From: Aminipila terrae
Lineage (GTDB): Bacteria; Bacillota; Clostridia; Peptostreptococcales; Anaerovoracaceae
Reading direction: 5' to 3'
DNA length: 64,000 nucleotides
Assembly: GCF_010120715.1 (NCBI RefSeq)
Contig: NZ_CP047591.1
Location: 2,418,001-2,482,000, forward strand
Positions 1 to 9,773 of this stretch are shown in pieces. The notes beneath the pieces are model-generated. The model was not told the origin of the DNA. It ran no database searches and saw only the letters and a program-made list of their open reading frames with translations. How positions within the stretch are numbered: position 1 is the stretch's first letter; each line of letters starts with the position of its first letter. Position numbers and translations under genes: made by a program.

Positions 1-1164
1 CCATAATAATTCCCAGACCATGAATCATGTTACCCCAGGCTAAAGAACCCAGTGACATGCCAATACTTCCTAATATAGTATGAACTGCATTAATTAGTGA
101 AGATGCAGAGCCAATGTCATCACTTTGCTGATCCAGTAGAATATTGGTACTGAAAGGACGGATTGCACTTTCAACTAAGGTAAATGGAAGATATGAAAGA
201 AGAAAGATCCATGGGGAATAATCTCCGAGGGTTAATACACAGATTCCACTGGCTAAGGATATGACAAAACAGGCCCAGGAGAAGGTATAAGCAGATATTT
301 TCCCTATAGAACGTATATAAATGACCGGCCCTAATATAGCTAATGCAGAGTTAAACGCAAAGAAGTAGCTGTATGTTTGTGCATTTAGACAAAAATAATT
401 CTGATATATGTAAGAGGATACCGTCACATAAGCCATATATGGAGCTGCCAACACTGCACAAATAAAAAGGAACGTGCTGAATCCCACATTCTTTCCAACT
501 GTCAGCAGGCGCGTCAGAGAGCTGACCGGATTTCCATCATAGCGTTTTGACTTTGGTAATGTTTCCTCATAAAGTATTCCTGTTATTAATGTAAGGACTC
601 CTATTAATGCCAGAATCCAGAAGGTTTCTCTCCATTCTGCTATACGTAAAATAGCAGCTCCTGCAATAGGTGCAATCATTGGTGCTAGTACCCCATGGCT
701 TGTACAATAGCAAGGACCTTACTTTTCAACTTCCCAGAGAAACAATCTTTTATCATGGCTGTTGAAATAGCCATAATCCCTCCAGCTCCTAATGATTGAA
801 ATACTCGGAAGAGGATTAACTGTAGTATGGAGGCGGACAAAGCAGAAGCTATACTTCCGGCAGTGTAGAAAATGAGACATAAAATAAGGATTGCTTTTCG
901 ACCATACTTATCACTAAAAGGTCCAAATATGATTACTCCAATTGCAAAAAAGAAATAAAAGGCAATAAGCGTCAGATTGACCATTGTAGCTGTTGTGTCA
1001 AAATAATCCGTCATGGCAGGCATGGCGGGAAGATACAAATCAATGGAGAGTGGTATGAACATCCCCATTAAAGAAATAAATAGTATAAGGCCTTTTGAGC
1101 CCAGATATTTTTGTGGTACCAATAATATGGTTTCCTTGTCTGGGTGTATTTTGTGATTTTTCAT
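1..1164 (-). CDS. Bcr/CflA-type multidrug MFS transporter, partial and frameshifted
   Basis: Proton-driven drug exporter of the 12-helix Bcr/CflA branch of the major facilitator superfamily, acting in the cytoplasmic membrane. The N-terminal 159 residues read through to a stop, with the typical SIDLYLPAMPAM stretch of helix 1 and the FGPFSDKYGRK loop between helices 2 and 3. The stop follows a run of four C on the plus strand (691-694). One more base in that run gives an open frame with normal MFS helices down to base 1, so I read one gene that leaves the window at its C-terminal end. The ATG at 1164 has AGGAG nine bases upstream. A leader hairpin precedes it (see 1226-1262). Substrate cannot be told from sequence. 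Confidence 0.85.
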
Positions 1165-1225
1165 TATTTAAGACTCCTAACATATGTGTTTTAACTGGAA
1201 GGCATTTTATGGGGAAAACAAAAAA

Positions 1226-1262
1226 GGATAAGTAATCAACAATATTTGTTGATAACTTATCC
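1226..1262 (-). terminator. Leader hairpin followed by T run, possible attenuator
   Basis: A near-perfect 17-bp inverted repeat (arms GGATAAGT and ATCAACA with one mismatch between them, three-base loop). On the minus strand it is followed at once by six T. It lies about 60 bases upstream of the start codon of the Bcr/CflA transporter. That is the layout of an intrinsic terminator inside a 5' leader. No gene ends just upstream on that strand, so attenuation of the exporter is the likeliest reading. Confidence 0.6.
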
Positions 1263-1423
1263 AGCACTTTGCACGCACCCTCCGTTACCCGTTTATCATA
1301 GCTGAAGAATTCAATACTGTCAATGATTTATATTTCAGAAATGCTTTAGTTTTTTTAAAAGTTGCCGATATTACAAATATTGGAACTTATTTCGGAAATA
1401 CTAAAAAAGGGGAATGTGTTTAG

Positions 1424-2971
1424 ATGAATATTTCAAAAATAGACAGTAAATACGCTCAGTGGTTAAATAGTGTGCCCACTGCAAAAAATAATGCAAAAGA
1501 ATATGCTGAGACGTTAAATCATAGGAATGCAGTCAGTGTAGAAACTGAAAAGGACAATGCCTCCCAAGATGTAAATCTGATACTCTATTCAGGCGAAGTA
1601 ACAAAATCCAATATGAAAAATTATTCTGGTACACCCATAACAGAATGTGAAATTGTTCCTTCCTCAGAGCGGGACTATACCTTTGAGGATGCCCTAAACT
1701 ATCAGTATAATAAACAGTTTACAATTAAACTTGATGACATAATAAACGGTAATGTGCAGAACATAAAGCTGCGTGAACCTAATTCTCCCGTGCCGAAGGA
1801 GTTTATTGACAGCTTGAAACAGAGCGACAGTGCTAAAGTTTATGACAGTGCAAAATCCCAATTTTATATAATGGGTCTCAATGAAGATACGTCAGGGTTG
1901 GAACACAGCATAGACTATCTGGCCTCAGGATATGTGGTGTCTAAAAAGCATTTAGAAGATACTTATTCGGGATCAGAAAGAGAAAATCTTTTAAGCAAAT
2001 TGGAATCTGATTTTGATTCTGCTGTTAAAATCATTGCAGAGAATACCGCAAAAGAAGTTGGAGGATTTTTTGGCCAAAATGAGGTAAGAGGGGAAACACA
2101 AAAAATTCAGGACAGTGTTATAAAGGCCTACCAAGATTTGGTAAATAAATATTCCGAGTACATAAGCAAAGAAAAAGATTATGCAAAACTGGATGGTACA
2201 GACAACCAGTGGCTGAAAAATGATGATTCCTACATGGCTTGCCAGCTGAGAAAAGTGGCCAAAGCTGATAAAATTTCGGAGACAGCAGGGGAAGGAAAGG
2301 AATATTATTCTTTGGAAGAACTTCAAAAAACAAAGGATATGGTATCTGAAATAAAAAGCTATAGCAGTAATGGAAAAAGAGAGATAAGCTGTTATCAAAG
2401 CGAAGAGGAAATTGGTCTTAAAATGGCTGAGCTGGACTTAAAAGGTGAAGTCTTTAATAAGTACAGTGATGTATCTGACAGTTTGAAAAAAGCAGTTTCA
2501 CAGTCGATACAAAATTTTATCAGTACGCTTCCTGACAGATTAAACAAACAGCTGGCAGAAGAAAGAAAAAAGGTTGCTGAACCTGGAAGAATGGCAGATC
2601 TGGATGAAAAGCAGATCTTTTCTGTGTACCACAAGGTAATGAGTATTTATCAGGCAACAAAAGATATGCTGACAGCCTTAAAGGAAGGGGCGGCATATGG
2701 AAAAAATCAACATATGAACAGGACAAAAGATTCTCAGTATTCCTTCCTTAACCGTTATGGGAACAATGGGTCCATATTTTGGAATAATTTCTTTAAAAAC
2801 ACGTTGAAATATCGTGAAGATGCAATTACCCCTGATCTTTCAAACAACGGGTATATTGATAAAAAATCTGGAATAGAGACCCTGTCAGAGAATTGGAACA
2901 GTTTTGTTTCAAAGTATACTGATGATAAAAATATCCAGTTAAGTACAAGCGGTTTCCTGGGCTATGCCTGA
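1424..2971 (+). CDS. Uncharacterised 515-residue protein
   Basis: I do not recognise this family. The protein is hydrophilic and lysine/glutamate-rich, with no signal peptide, no membrane segment and no cysteine cluster. Long predicted helices dominate residues 180-430, including stretches rich in Lys, Glu and Gln that could form coiled coils. The C-terminus ends in a glycine- and serine-rich tail (STSGFLGYA). The start at 1424 has AAGGGGA about ten bases upstream. It is transcribed alone, divergent from the transporter before it and convergent with the EamA gene after it. The two convergent genes overlap by ten bases (2962-2971), with no terminator between them. Possible roles include a cytoplasmic structural or secreted leaderless protein, but nothing in the sequence decides this. 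Confidence 0.75.
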   Translation: MNISKIDSKYAQWLNSVPTAKNNAKEYAETLNHRNAVSVETEKDNASQDVNLILYSGEVTKSNMKNYSGTPITECEIVPSSERDYTFEDALNYQYNKQFTIKLDDIINGNVQNIKLREPNSPVPKEFIDSLKQSDSAKVYDSAKSQFYIMGLNEDTSGLEHSIDYLASGYVVSKKHLEDTYSGSERENLLSKLESDFDSAVKIIAENTAKEVGGFFGQNEVRGETQKIQDSVIKAYQDLVNKYSEYISKEKDYAKLDGTDNQWLKNDDSYMACQLRKVAKADKISETAGEGKEYYSLEELQKTKDMVSEIKSYSSNGKREISCYQSEEEIGLKMAELDLKGEVFNKYSDVSDSLKKAVSQSIQNFISTLPDRLNKQLAEERKKVAEPGRMADLDEKQIFSVYHKVMSIYQATKDMLTALKEGAAYGKNQHMNRTKDSQYSFLNRYGNNGSIFWNNFFKNTLKYREDAITPDLSNNGYIDKKSGIETLSENWNSFVSKYTDDKNIQLSTSGFLGYA

Positions 2972-3867
2972 AGAGTATCACCATCTTCTTTATGGATTTT
3001 ATTACTCATAATTTCCTGGTAAAGTAAACTGCCAATAACCAGAATTCCTCCTAAGATACCAACACTACTCATTTTTTCATTGAGAAGTAATATGGATAAG
3101 AAAGCTCCTGAGGTAGGTTCTATAGCAAATATGATCCCCACCCGGTTAGAAGGTACATATTTCTGACAGATGGTTTGAAGCAGAAAAGCTATGCAGGTAC
3201 AAAACAGACCGATAAATATTAAAATATACAGATTAATTCTTGAAGGCATAACCGTAAAATCATGATGGAACCACGCCACTGAAGTGCTCCAAAGACAGGT
3301 AAAGAACATCATAAAGGTGGAAAGAAGTATTGGATTACTGTTCTCACCCTTTTGGCTGATTCTGTCAAGATAAATAATATAAAGAGAGCCCAGAACAGAA
3401 CCTCCTATGCAGATAATATCACCAAGTGCCAGTTTAAATCCCATGTCAGGAGAGTAAGATAAAAAAATAATACCTGTCAGGCAGATAGAAACACTGATAG
3501 TGGTTATTTTGGTGAATTTTTGTTTATATATGATTAAATTTAAGATAGGTATTATAAGAAAACCCAGGCAGCTAAAGAACGATGCTTTTGCAGAGGAGGT
3601 ATACTTTATTCCAATTGTATCAAAGATGTATAAAGAAAAATTTAACAGAGAAAGAATCAGTGCGTTTTTTATCAGAATTTTACTGGTAAATTTTAATTGT
3701 TTAAAAAACAGGATGCCAAGTACCATTGCTGCAACAGCAAACCGCACAGCTATCATGTAGAATGTGGGTAATGTTGCGACAGCTTTCATTGCAGGAAACC
3801 CAATACCCCATAACGAAGCACAAACAATAAGTCCAAAGACTGACATTATTTCTTTGTTATATTTCAT
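2962..3867 (-). CDS. EamA/DMT-family transporter
   Basis: A drug/metabolite transporter with two EamA repeats of five helices each, about 300 residues, acting in the cytoplasmic membrane. The first repeat opens with LIVCASLWGIGFPAMKA, the second contains FAIEPTSGAFLSILLLNE, both family hallmarks. The frame is open to 3927, but those first codons lie in an inverted repeat. I chose the ATG at 3867, which has AAGGGGA upstream at a somewhat long spacing; an ATG at 3879 sits directly on the GGGG and is less likely. The gene ends in TAG, one of several amber stops in the window. The substrate is unknown: members export amino acids, purines or drugs. Confidence 0.85.
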   Translation of the reverse strand: MKYNKEIMSVFGLIVCASLWGIGFPAMKAVATLPTFYMIAVRFAVAAMVLGILFFKQLKFTSKILIKNALILSLLNFSLYIFDTIGIKYTSSAKASFFSCLGFLIIPILNLIIYKQKFTKITTISVSICLTGIIFLSYSPDMGFKLALGDIICIGGSVLGSLYIIYLDRISQKGENSNPILLSTFMMFFTCLWSTSVAWFHHDFTVMPSRINLYILIFIGLFCTCIAFLLQTICQKYVPSNRVGIIFAIEPTSGAFLSILLLNEKMSSVGILGGILVIGSLLYQEIMSNKIHKEDGDTLQA

Positions 3868-3901
3868 AGATGTTTTCATCCCCTTGCTGTAACAATAATT
3901 A

Positions 3902-3931
3902 AGACATGAAACCTCAGGAGGTCTCATGTCT
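3902..3931. terminator. Inverted repeat between two minus-strand genes
   Basis: Arms AGACATGA and TCATGTCT with an inner ACCTC/GAGGT pair form a strong hairpin. It starts six bases past the stop codon of the small membrane-protein gene on the minus strand. T-rich sequence follows on both strands (TTATTTTT on plus, TTAATTATT on minus). It probably ends transcription of the small gene and may also attenuate the EamA gene downstream. Confidence 0.5.
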
Positions 3932-3936
3932 TATTT

Positions 3937-4197
3937 TTAAATATAAATGAAAAGAAGATATATAAGCAAAAAAATAAATCCACCAATAAATATAAGCGGG
4001 AAGGTTATAGAACGGCCTTCTTTTTTATTCAGGGAAATTTGTACTAATGCGGCAATAATAAAAAGCAGCACTGTTGAAACAGTGGTTACAAGACTAAAAT
4101 ATATTCCATAATAAGTGTGTTGTGTATAAAACAGAAAAAGAGGTAAAAGAGCTACCATTACACCTAAAACTATAAATAAATTTCTTATTCTTTTCAT
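3937..4197 (-). CDS. Small three-helix membrane protein
   Basis: An 86-residue protein with three hydrophobic segments (about residues 5-24, 31-50 and 66-86) and a short charged loop, NKKEGRS, between the last two. The frame is open further upstream to 4290, but the ATG at 4197 has AGAAAGGA six bases before it and gives a normal small membrane protein starting MKRIRN. No family or function can be assigned. It lies upstream of the EamA gene on the same strand, separated by a hairpin. Confidence 0.6.
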   Translation of the reverse strand: MKRIRNLFIVLGVMVALLPLFLFYTQHTYYGIYFSLVTTVSTVLLFIIAALVQISLNKKEGRSITFPLIFIGGFIFLLIYLLFIYI

Positions 4198-4327
4198 ATA
4201 AAATCCTTTCTTTTTCAATAACTTCCGTAAAATAATGCTGAAAATAAAAATGTTAACGGTACTGACTGGGGCTTTGCTATCCCATATCAAGTAATAATAA
4301 ATATATATTATTACTATTTGTCTGTCA

Positions 4328-4374
4328 ATTCAATAACAAGTTAATTAATTTTTTGAACAATCAAATTATTGAAT
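4328..4374. promoter_or_regulatory. 9-bp inverted repeat over the GRE promoter
   Basis: ATTCAATAA (4328-4336) and TTATTGAAT (4366-4374) form an inverted repeat with a 29-base spacer. The right half overlaps the -35 element of the promoter ahead of the glycyl radical enzyme. This is a reasonable place for an operator of one of the two AraC-type regulators nearby, but the AT-rich context makes chance similarity possible. Confidence 0.35.
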
Positions 4375-4397
4375 AAAGGGGCAATTACTAATATTAT
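4369..4397 (+). promoter_or_regulatory. Sigma-A promoter of the glycyl radical enzyme operon
   Basis: TTGAAT at 4369-4374 and TATTAT at 4392-4397 are separated by exactly 17 bases. The start codon follows 42 bases downstream of the -10 box, with a GGAGG ribosome binding site. Confidence 0.6.
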
Positions 4398-4439
4398 AGT
4401 AACAAATCGGTGTAGAAAATATGAATTGGAGGAGAAAAA

Positions 4440-6803
4440 ATGTTAAATGAAAGACTTCAGAGGATGAGAGAAAAGTATTTTGACACCATTCCTGTCATTA
4501 CATCCGAAAGGCTGGTTCTTGCTACTTTGGCACATCAGAAATTTGCAGGAGAGGCTATTCCAATTTTCAGAGCTAAAATAGTCAGGTACGTGCTGGAGAA
4601 TATGACCACTCTTATTATGGATGATGAGCTTATTGTGGGTACACCAACAAATGAATACCGGGGGGCGAATTTATTCCCTGAGTATACTTCAAGTAAATGG
4701 CTTACTGAGGATATTGACGAGTTTCCAATAAGAAAGACAGATCCATATAGAATTAAGAAGGAAGACAGAGAAATTATATTAGAAGCCCTTAAATATTGGG
4801 AAGGTAAGTCTATGGAAGATTTATCTCTTGAAATTCTTCCAGCATACATTGAGAATGCCAGACAACAAGATCTTATTTCAGTGGGATGCAGAAATGGAGT
4901 TTCAGGTGAGACCACGCCCAATCATAAAAAATTTTTAGAAATAGGGTTAAAAGGTTATATGAAAGAATGCGCTGCAAATATTGAAAGAGTAAAAGGCGGA
5001 ACCAAGGAAAAACAGGAAAAAGTGGATTTTTGGAAAGCCTGTATCATAATATGTGAAGGCCTGATTTCTTACGCACACAGAATGGCTGAAGAGGCAGAAA
5101 GGCAGGCCGGAGAGTGCAAGGATGAAAAAAGAAAGAGAGAATTGATGCAGATTGCAGAAAACTGCAGGATAGTTCCTGAGAATCCCCCTGAAACCTTTCA
5201 TCAGGCATTACAAATGATTTGGTTCATCCAGGTGGTATTTCATATTGAAGCTCCAACCACTGCGTGTGGGTTTGGAAGGTTTGACCAGTATATGTATCCA
5301 GCTTTTAAGACGGACTATGAGAAAGGGAGGATGAAGCAGGAGGAAGCTTTGGAGTTACTGGAATGCTTTTACCTAAAATGCTGTGAAGTATATGAGGTAA
5401 GAGACCGATGGTATGCCAAGTCTTTTGCGGGATATCCCATGTGGGAAATTCTCATGGTGGGAGGTCAGACCCCGGAAGGTCATGACGCCACAAATGAATT
5501 ATCCTATTTATGCCTGGATGCAGCGGCAGATTTACAGACAACACAGCCGGTACTTGCGGTACGTGTTTTCAAAGATACACCAGGAGAACTTATACGAAAA
5601 GGTGCCAGGATGATACAGGCAGGAATGGCGAACCCCGGTTTTTTTAATGATAATGCTGCTATCCCAATGACCATGGGGAAAGGCTGCACCATTGAAGAGG
5701 CAAGAGACTGGACCATTGTAGGATGTATTCAGCCGGCACCAGGGGGAGGAACTACCGATGGCTCACCAGACGCAGGCTATGTAAATGCTCCCAAAGTTTT
5801 AGAATTAGTATTACATAATGGCAAAGATCCTAAAACAGGAGAACAGCTGGGACTTGAGACTGGTAATCCGGAAGAATTTAAATCCATGGAGGAATTAAAA
5901 AATGCAGTAAAAGAACAACTTAAGTACTTTTATCAAATGATTAAGGAAGGATATGACCTGATGGTACCCCAGCATATGCTAAGGCTTCCTGTAATATTTG
6001 CTTCCATGGCAATGGAAGGCTGCGTTCAGTCTGGGAAATCTGTTCAGGAAGGGGGAGCCAAGTATACTACAGCAGGTATGTTTATAACAGGAGCTGCAAA
6101 TCTGGCAGATTCATTAGTTGCTATTGAAGAGGTTGTATTTAAAGATAGAGATATTGGTATAGGAGAATTAATTACGGCACTGGATGAAAACTTTGAGGGA
6201 AATGAAAGGCTGAGACAGCTGTTAATTAACAAACCTGCTAAATACGGAAATGACAATGAGTATGTTGATGGAATTGCAAGAGAAATTTTAGGTTTCTGTG
6301 CTGACACGGTTCAATCCTGGGAAGATTCCAGACACGGACACTATTCTTTCTGTAATCTGTCCCAGACAGTAAATATTTCACATGGGGAAGCATGCGGTGC
6401 AACACCTGACGGCAGAAGAGCAGGAGAACCATATTGTGACAATGCATCTCCAACCATGGGAAGGGATTTGTCCGGACCTACTGCTACAGTAAAATCAGTG
6501 GCGGCTATAGATCAGAAAAAGTTCCATGATGGTGCGTTGTTTAACCTAAGATTTGATCCAAAAGGCATTGAAGGAGAAAAGGGCCTGCAAATTCTTGAAG
6601 GTGTCATAAAAACATATTTTGATAATGGGGGAGAACATATACAGATAAATGTGGTAGACGATAAAACTTTAAAAGCAGCTCAGAATGAGCCTGAAAAGTA
6701 CAAAGGTCTTATGGTCAGAGTAGCAGGATATATGGCGTATTTTACAGAACTGGATAAGGCTGCACAGGATACGATTATTTACAGAACAGCTCATTTAAAA
6801 TAG
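4440..6803 (+). CDS. Glycyl radical enzyme, unassigned subtype
   Basis: A 787-residue glycyl radical enzyme of the PFL/diol-dehydratase superfamily, cytoplasmic and oxygen-sensitive. The C-terminal radical loop VRVAGYMAYF carries the glycine, at about residue 763. The thiyl-radical cysteine is Cys429 in VGCIQPAPGGG. In choline TMA-lyase, diol dehydratases, hydroxyproline dehydratase and isethionate lyase the residue two positions later is a glutamate acting as base; here it is Gln431. It also lacks the Cys-Cys pair of pyruvate formate-lyase. So the fold is certain and the substrate is not. GGAGG precedes the ATG. The activase follows 13 bases after the stop, and an aldo/keto reductase lies close by, which would suit an aldehyde product. 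The gene ends in TAG. Confidence 0.9.
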   Translation: MLNERLQRMREKYFDTIPVITSERLVLATLAHQKFAGEAIPIFRAKIVRYVLENMTTLIMDDELIVGTPTNEYRGANLFPEYTSSKWLTEDIDEFPIRKTDPYRIKKEDREIILEALKYWEGKSMEDLSLEILPAYIENARQQDLISVGCRNGVSGETTPNHKKFLEIGLKGYMKECAANIERVKGGTKEKQEKVDFWKACIIICEGLISYAHRMAEEAERQAGECKDEKRKRELMQIAENCRIVPENPPETFHQALQMIWFIQVVFHIEAPTTACGFGRFDQYMYPAFKTDYEKGRMKQEEALELLECFYLKCCEVYEVRDRWYAKSFAGYPMWEILMVGGQTPEGHDATNELSYLCLDAAADLQTTQPVLAVRVFKDTPGELIRKGARMIQAGMANPGFFNDNAAIPMTMGKGCTIEEARDWTIVGCIQPAPGGGTTDGSPDAGYVNAPKVLELVLHNGKDPKTGEQLGLETGNPEEFKSMEELKNAVKEQLKYFYQMIKEGYDLMVPQHMLRLPVIFASMAMEGCVQSGKSVQEGGAKYTTAGMFITGAANLADSLVAIEEVVFKDRDIGIGELITALDENFEGNERLRQLLINKPAKYGNDNEYVDGIAREILGFCADTVQSWEDSRHGHYSFCNLSQTVNISHGEACGATPDGRRAGEPYCDNASPTMGRDLSGPTATVKSVAAIDQKKFHDGALFNLRFDPKGIEGEKGLQILEGVIKTYFDNGGEHIQINVVDDKTLKAAQNEPEKYKGLMVRVAGYMAYFTELDKAAQDTIIYRTAHLK

Positions 6804-6816
6804 TTGGGTGATATTT

Positions 6817-7752
6817 ATGAAAAAACAGTGTCAAAAGGCATTAGTAGGTGCAATTCAGAAATTTTCAACAGAAGATGGTCCAGGAATAAGAACCACAGTA
6901 TTTTTAAAAGGCTGCCCCTTAGCGTGTAAATGGTGTCATAATCCGGAACTAATTGAATTTGAACAACAGGTCATAGAGATGCCCAATAATTGCATCCAGT
7001 GTGGCTATTGTATTAAAGAATGTACCCAGCATGCCATTTATGCAGATGCAGACAAAAAAATTAAAATTAATCGGGAGTTATGTATCCGATGCATGAAGTG
7101 TACGGAAATCTGCTATGCCAAAGGGCTTTTGCCAGTTGCCAAATTTATGACAGCAGAAGAAGTTATATATCAGGTTGTCCAGGATAAACAGTTTTATTCC
7201 TATACAAACGGTGGAATGACCATAAGTGGGGGAGAAATGCTGTCACAGCCTGCTTTTACAGAAGAATTAATTGATATGGCAGAAAAAGAGAAAATCAATG
7301 TCTGCCTTGATACTTCAGGTTTTGGTGATGGAGATGTACTGGAAAAACTGGTCAGAAAGAAAAATGTAGGCCACCTGTTATATGATATGAAATGTATCGA
7401 CAGTGAAGTTCATAAAAAATATACGGGAAAAGGGAATGGGGTTATTCTGGAAAACCTGTCCAGGATAGCATCCTTTCCTGAATTAAACGAAAAGCTGGTT
7501 ATGAGAATGCCTTTAATAAAAGACATAAATGATACAGAAGAAATCATCGGGTTAACGGCAGAATTCTACGAAAAAAATAACATAAAAAAAATAACTTTAT
7601 TACCCTATCACAATTTAGGCATCAGCAAGAAAAAAAATATTGGGGGCATGCAGGAAATTTTCCAGCCTCCAGATGATGAAAAAGTGGAAAAAATCAAAGA
7701 ATATTTTATTAAGGAATTAGGAGCTGAAGTAGAAGTTTTGGGAAAGCTTTAA
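6817..7752 (+). CDS. Glycyl radical enzyme activase (radical SAM)
   Basis: This enzyme installs the glycyl radical on the neighbouring enzyme, using S-adenosylmethionine and a [4Fe-4S] cluster. The radical SAM motif is CPLACKWC, about residues 32-39. Two ferredoxin-type cluster motifs follow: CIQCGYCIKEC and CIRCMKCTEIC. That insert is typical of activases for diol-dehydratase-like and choline-lyase-like enzymes and is absent from PFL activase. Later come the glycine-rich TISGGEML and the DTSGFG strand. The ATG at 6817 has GGGTGA five bases upstream and is preferred to a GTG at 6808. It forms an operon with the upstream gene and converges with the AraC-type regulator, with seven bases between the stops. 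Confidence 0.93.
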   Translation: MKKQCQKALVGAIQKFSTEDGPGIRTTVFLKGCPLACKWCHNPELIEFEQQVIEMPNNCIQCGYCIKECTQHAIYADADKKIKINRELCIRCMKCTEICYAKGLLPVAKFMTAEEVIYQVVQDKQFYSYTNGGMTISGGEMLSQPAFTEELIDMAEKEKINVCLDTSGFGDGDVLEKLVRKKNVGHLLYDMKCIDSEVHKKYTGKGNGVILENLSRIASFPELNEKLVMRMPLIKDINDTEEIIGLTAEFYEKNNIKKITLLPYHNLGISKKKNIGGMQEIFQPPDDEKVEKIKEYFIKELGAEVEVLGKL

Positions 7753-7759
7753 CTTCACC

Positions 7760-9612
7760 CTAATCAAAGGGTTCAATAACTACTACCTGAATGCCGGCTC
7801 CGGTAAAGGAAAAGCTGATATTTAATGTATCAGTAACCGATTCAACCTGAATATCTATATCAGGTGTGGTGTACTCTTTATGGTCCAGGTTAAGAGCAGA
7901 TTTAAACCCATTGGTAAAACCAAGTTTGGAAACCAGATTAAAAATATTATTCTGTGTGGTAAAGGTATATTTTGTGATAATATGCTTTCCGGTTATGCCC
8001 AATAAGTTAATGTTAATGTTCAGTTCATCTAAGAATGCATTAATGGTAGACTGCGTTTCCAGAAAGGAAGTTCTCCGGGTACATAAACGGTTCATACTAT
8101 CATTATAATTATAAATAAATATTCCATAGCATGTCTTCTCACGGTCCAGCCTTACTATGGAGCAGTTATCACACAGATAAATTAAATCACCGAAAAGTCT
8201 TGTCATGAAAAAACAGGCATAGTAGGAGGGTTTGGGCATTCCACCAGAAGTGAGTAATGCAGGATAGCCAGTGAGACTTGTTTTTGAATCCGGATCCATC
8301 AAACGTAATCTTATGGGTTTGTTAGACATCATATTATTATTCAACAAATATATCATAAAGGCGATAGAGTCAAAACCATAAGAGGTTAAGGAGGATAAGG
8401 CAGAAGTACTTTTAATTGAAGCATTGCAATGATGTTTAATCAGGTCTGTTTGAAATAGTTCTGATAATTCAGCATCTGCAGGATTAGTCGTTTCAATAAT
8501 GACATCAAAGCAGTTCAGCTTTTTAAGTATGTGAAAAATTTCAGAACCTAAAGTATTATAGTCCTGCAGAGAAATAATCAGTTGTACCTTTGGAGCATAA
8601 TAAGAAATCCTTTGAGCATGAGAAGCAATAGTAATATCCTGTTTTATATACTGAACATGCAAATCACTGGTTTCCTGAGAAGTAACAGCAGATAAGCCCT
8701 CAGTAACAGCAGATATAATTTCGCTTATGGATACTGGAGCAGCCGTTTCTGTCTTAGAAGAACTCAGAATAAGAGGAGCACAGAGCTCTCTATGCTCTAA
8801 AGGAGAACGGCCAAACCATTTTTTAAAATACTTTTCATAATAGGAAGTGGTTGAAAAACCCACTTCTTTAGCAATAGAACTGATTTTTTTATTTGTAGCC
8901 AGAAGTGGTATTTCTGATGATTCAACTCTTGCAAAGCATAGAAATTCCCTGAAATTCATGCCTAAAGATGCTTTTATCATGTGAGAAATATAGTAAGTAC
9001 TTAAGTGCTCCATTTTAGAGAGGTCGTCTAGAGTGATATTGTTGGAATGTTCGGCGTAGATATAATTAATTATCTTGCTCATTCTTTCAATTAATAATCT
9101 GTTATCAATATTGCTGCTGAAGTCAACTACCGTTTTTTATCAAAGGAAAACAAATTAAAGTTAAGATTAAGGTAATGAATCAGCTGGATCGTGTAATCAA
9201 TGCATTTACTTTTGTAGTTACTGCCTCTTTTTAAATATTCCCAGATAATAAGTAGTAACTTTTGTCTGAGTACATCAAAACGGGAATCTGTTTCCTCTGA
9301 GGTATAAGTACGGTAGCAGCTTTTAGGAAGATTAGGGAAATATTGTGTAAAAAAAAGATTACTGATCTGAATGATGGCAACTATGTTATCGCTATTTTCA
9401 CAGTGAAATCCATGCACTTCATGTCCATTGCTTGTGAAAACACTACCCTCAGGCAGTTCGTAGGTGCAACAGCCGTTTTTTAATGATATATTCCCTTTTA
9501 ATACAAAAATAAATTCAATATCCTTATGAAAATGAAAAGGATATTCTGTAATATTTGCCAATTTTATATTAATTGGCAAGTCATTGGCATATATGATTTT
9601 TTCTAAAAGCAT
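7760..9612 (-). CDS. AraC-family regulator: cupin, HTH, GH39-like domain; frameshifted
   Basis: A transcriptional regulator of about 617 residues once one base is restored. Domain order: N-terminal cupin sensor (LEKIIYANDLPINIKL, then FHFHKDIEFIFVLKG), AraC helix-turn-helix pair (ITLDDLSKM to FKKWFGRSPLEHR), and a C-terminal region resembling the GH39-type tail of AraC/XynR-like regulators (SGGMPKPSYYACFFMTRL). The frame breaks at a run of six T (9133-9138); a seventh restores FDKKTVVDFSSNID and joins both parts. The first part therefore ends at an accidental TAG, not at a pyrrolysine codon. No catalytic glutamates stand out in the tail, so ligand binding rather than hydrolysis is likely. Its position beside the glycyl radical operon suggests it controls that operon. 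It ends in TAG. Confidence 0.8.
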
Positions 9613-9773
9613 AGAAACCTCCAGGGAAATTTTGTTGAACGGCAGTATTCCTTTATATTTATTATATATAAAAATATAAATTTTTCATTAAAAAGTATTT
9701 GTTTCTTTGTAATTTTTGAAATATAAGTCATTATGATTTTTGCTGTCAGATATGCAGCAGAGTGGAGGAAATG

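Noticed and set aside
4440..6803. Choline TMA-lyase (CutC) feeding trimethylamine to MttB
   Set aside because: The adjacency is tempting, but the active-site loop reads Cys-Ile-Gln instead of Cys-Val-Glu, the protein is shorter than typical CutC, and no microcompartment genes are nearby.
7760..9082. Glycoside hydrolase (GH39) activity
   Set aside because: The C-terminal resemblance is to the tail of AraC-type regulators and I could not see the catalytic glutamates. A regulatory ligand-binding role is more likely.
9127..9129. TAG between the two parts of the AraC regulator as a third pyrrolysine codon
   Set aside because: Reading through the TAG in the same frame soon meets a TAA and gives no family sequence. 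A one-base shift in the run of T just before it restores a complete protein.
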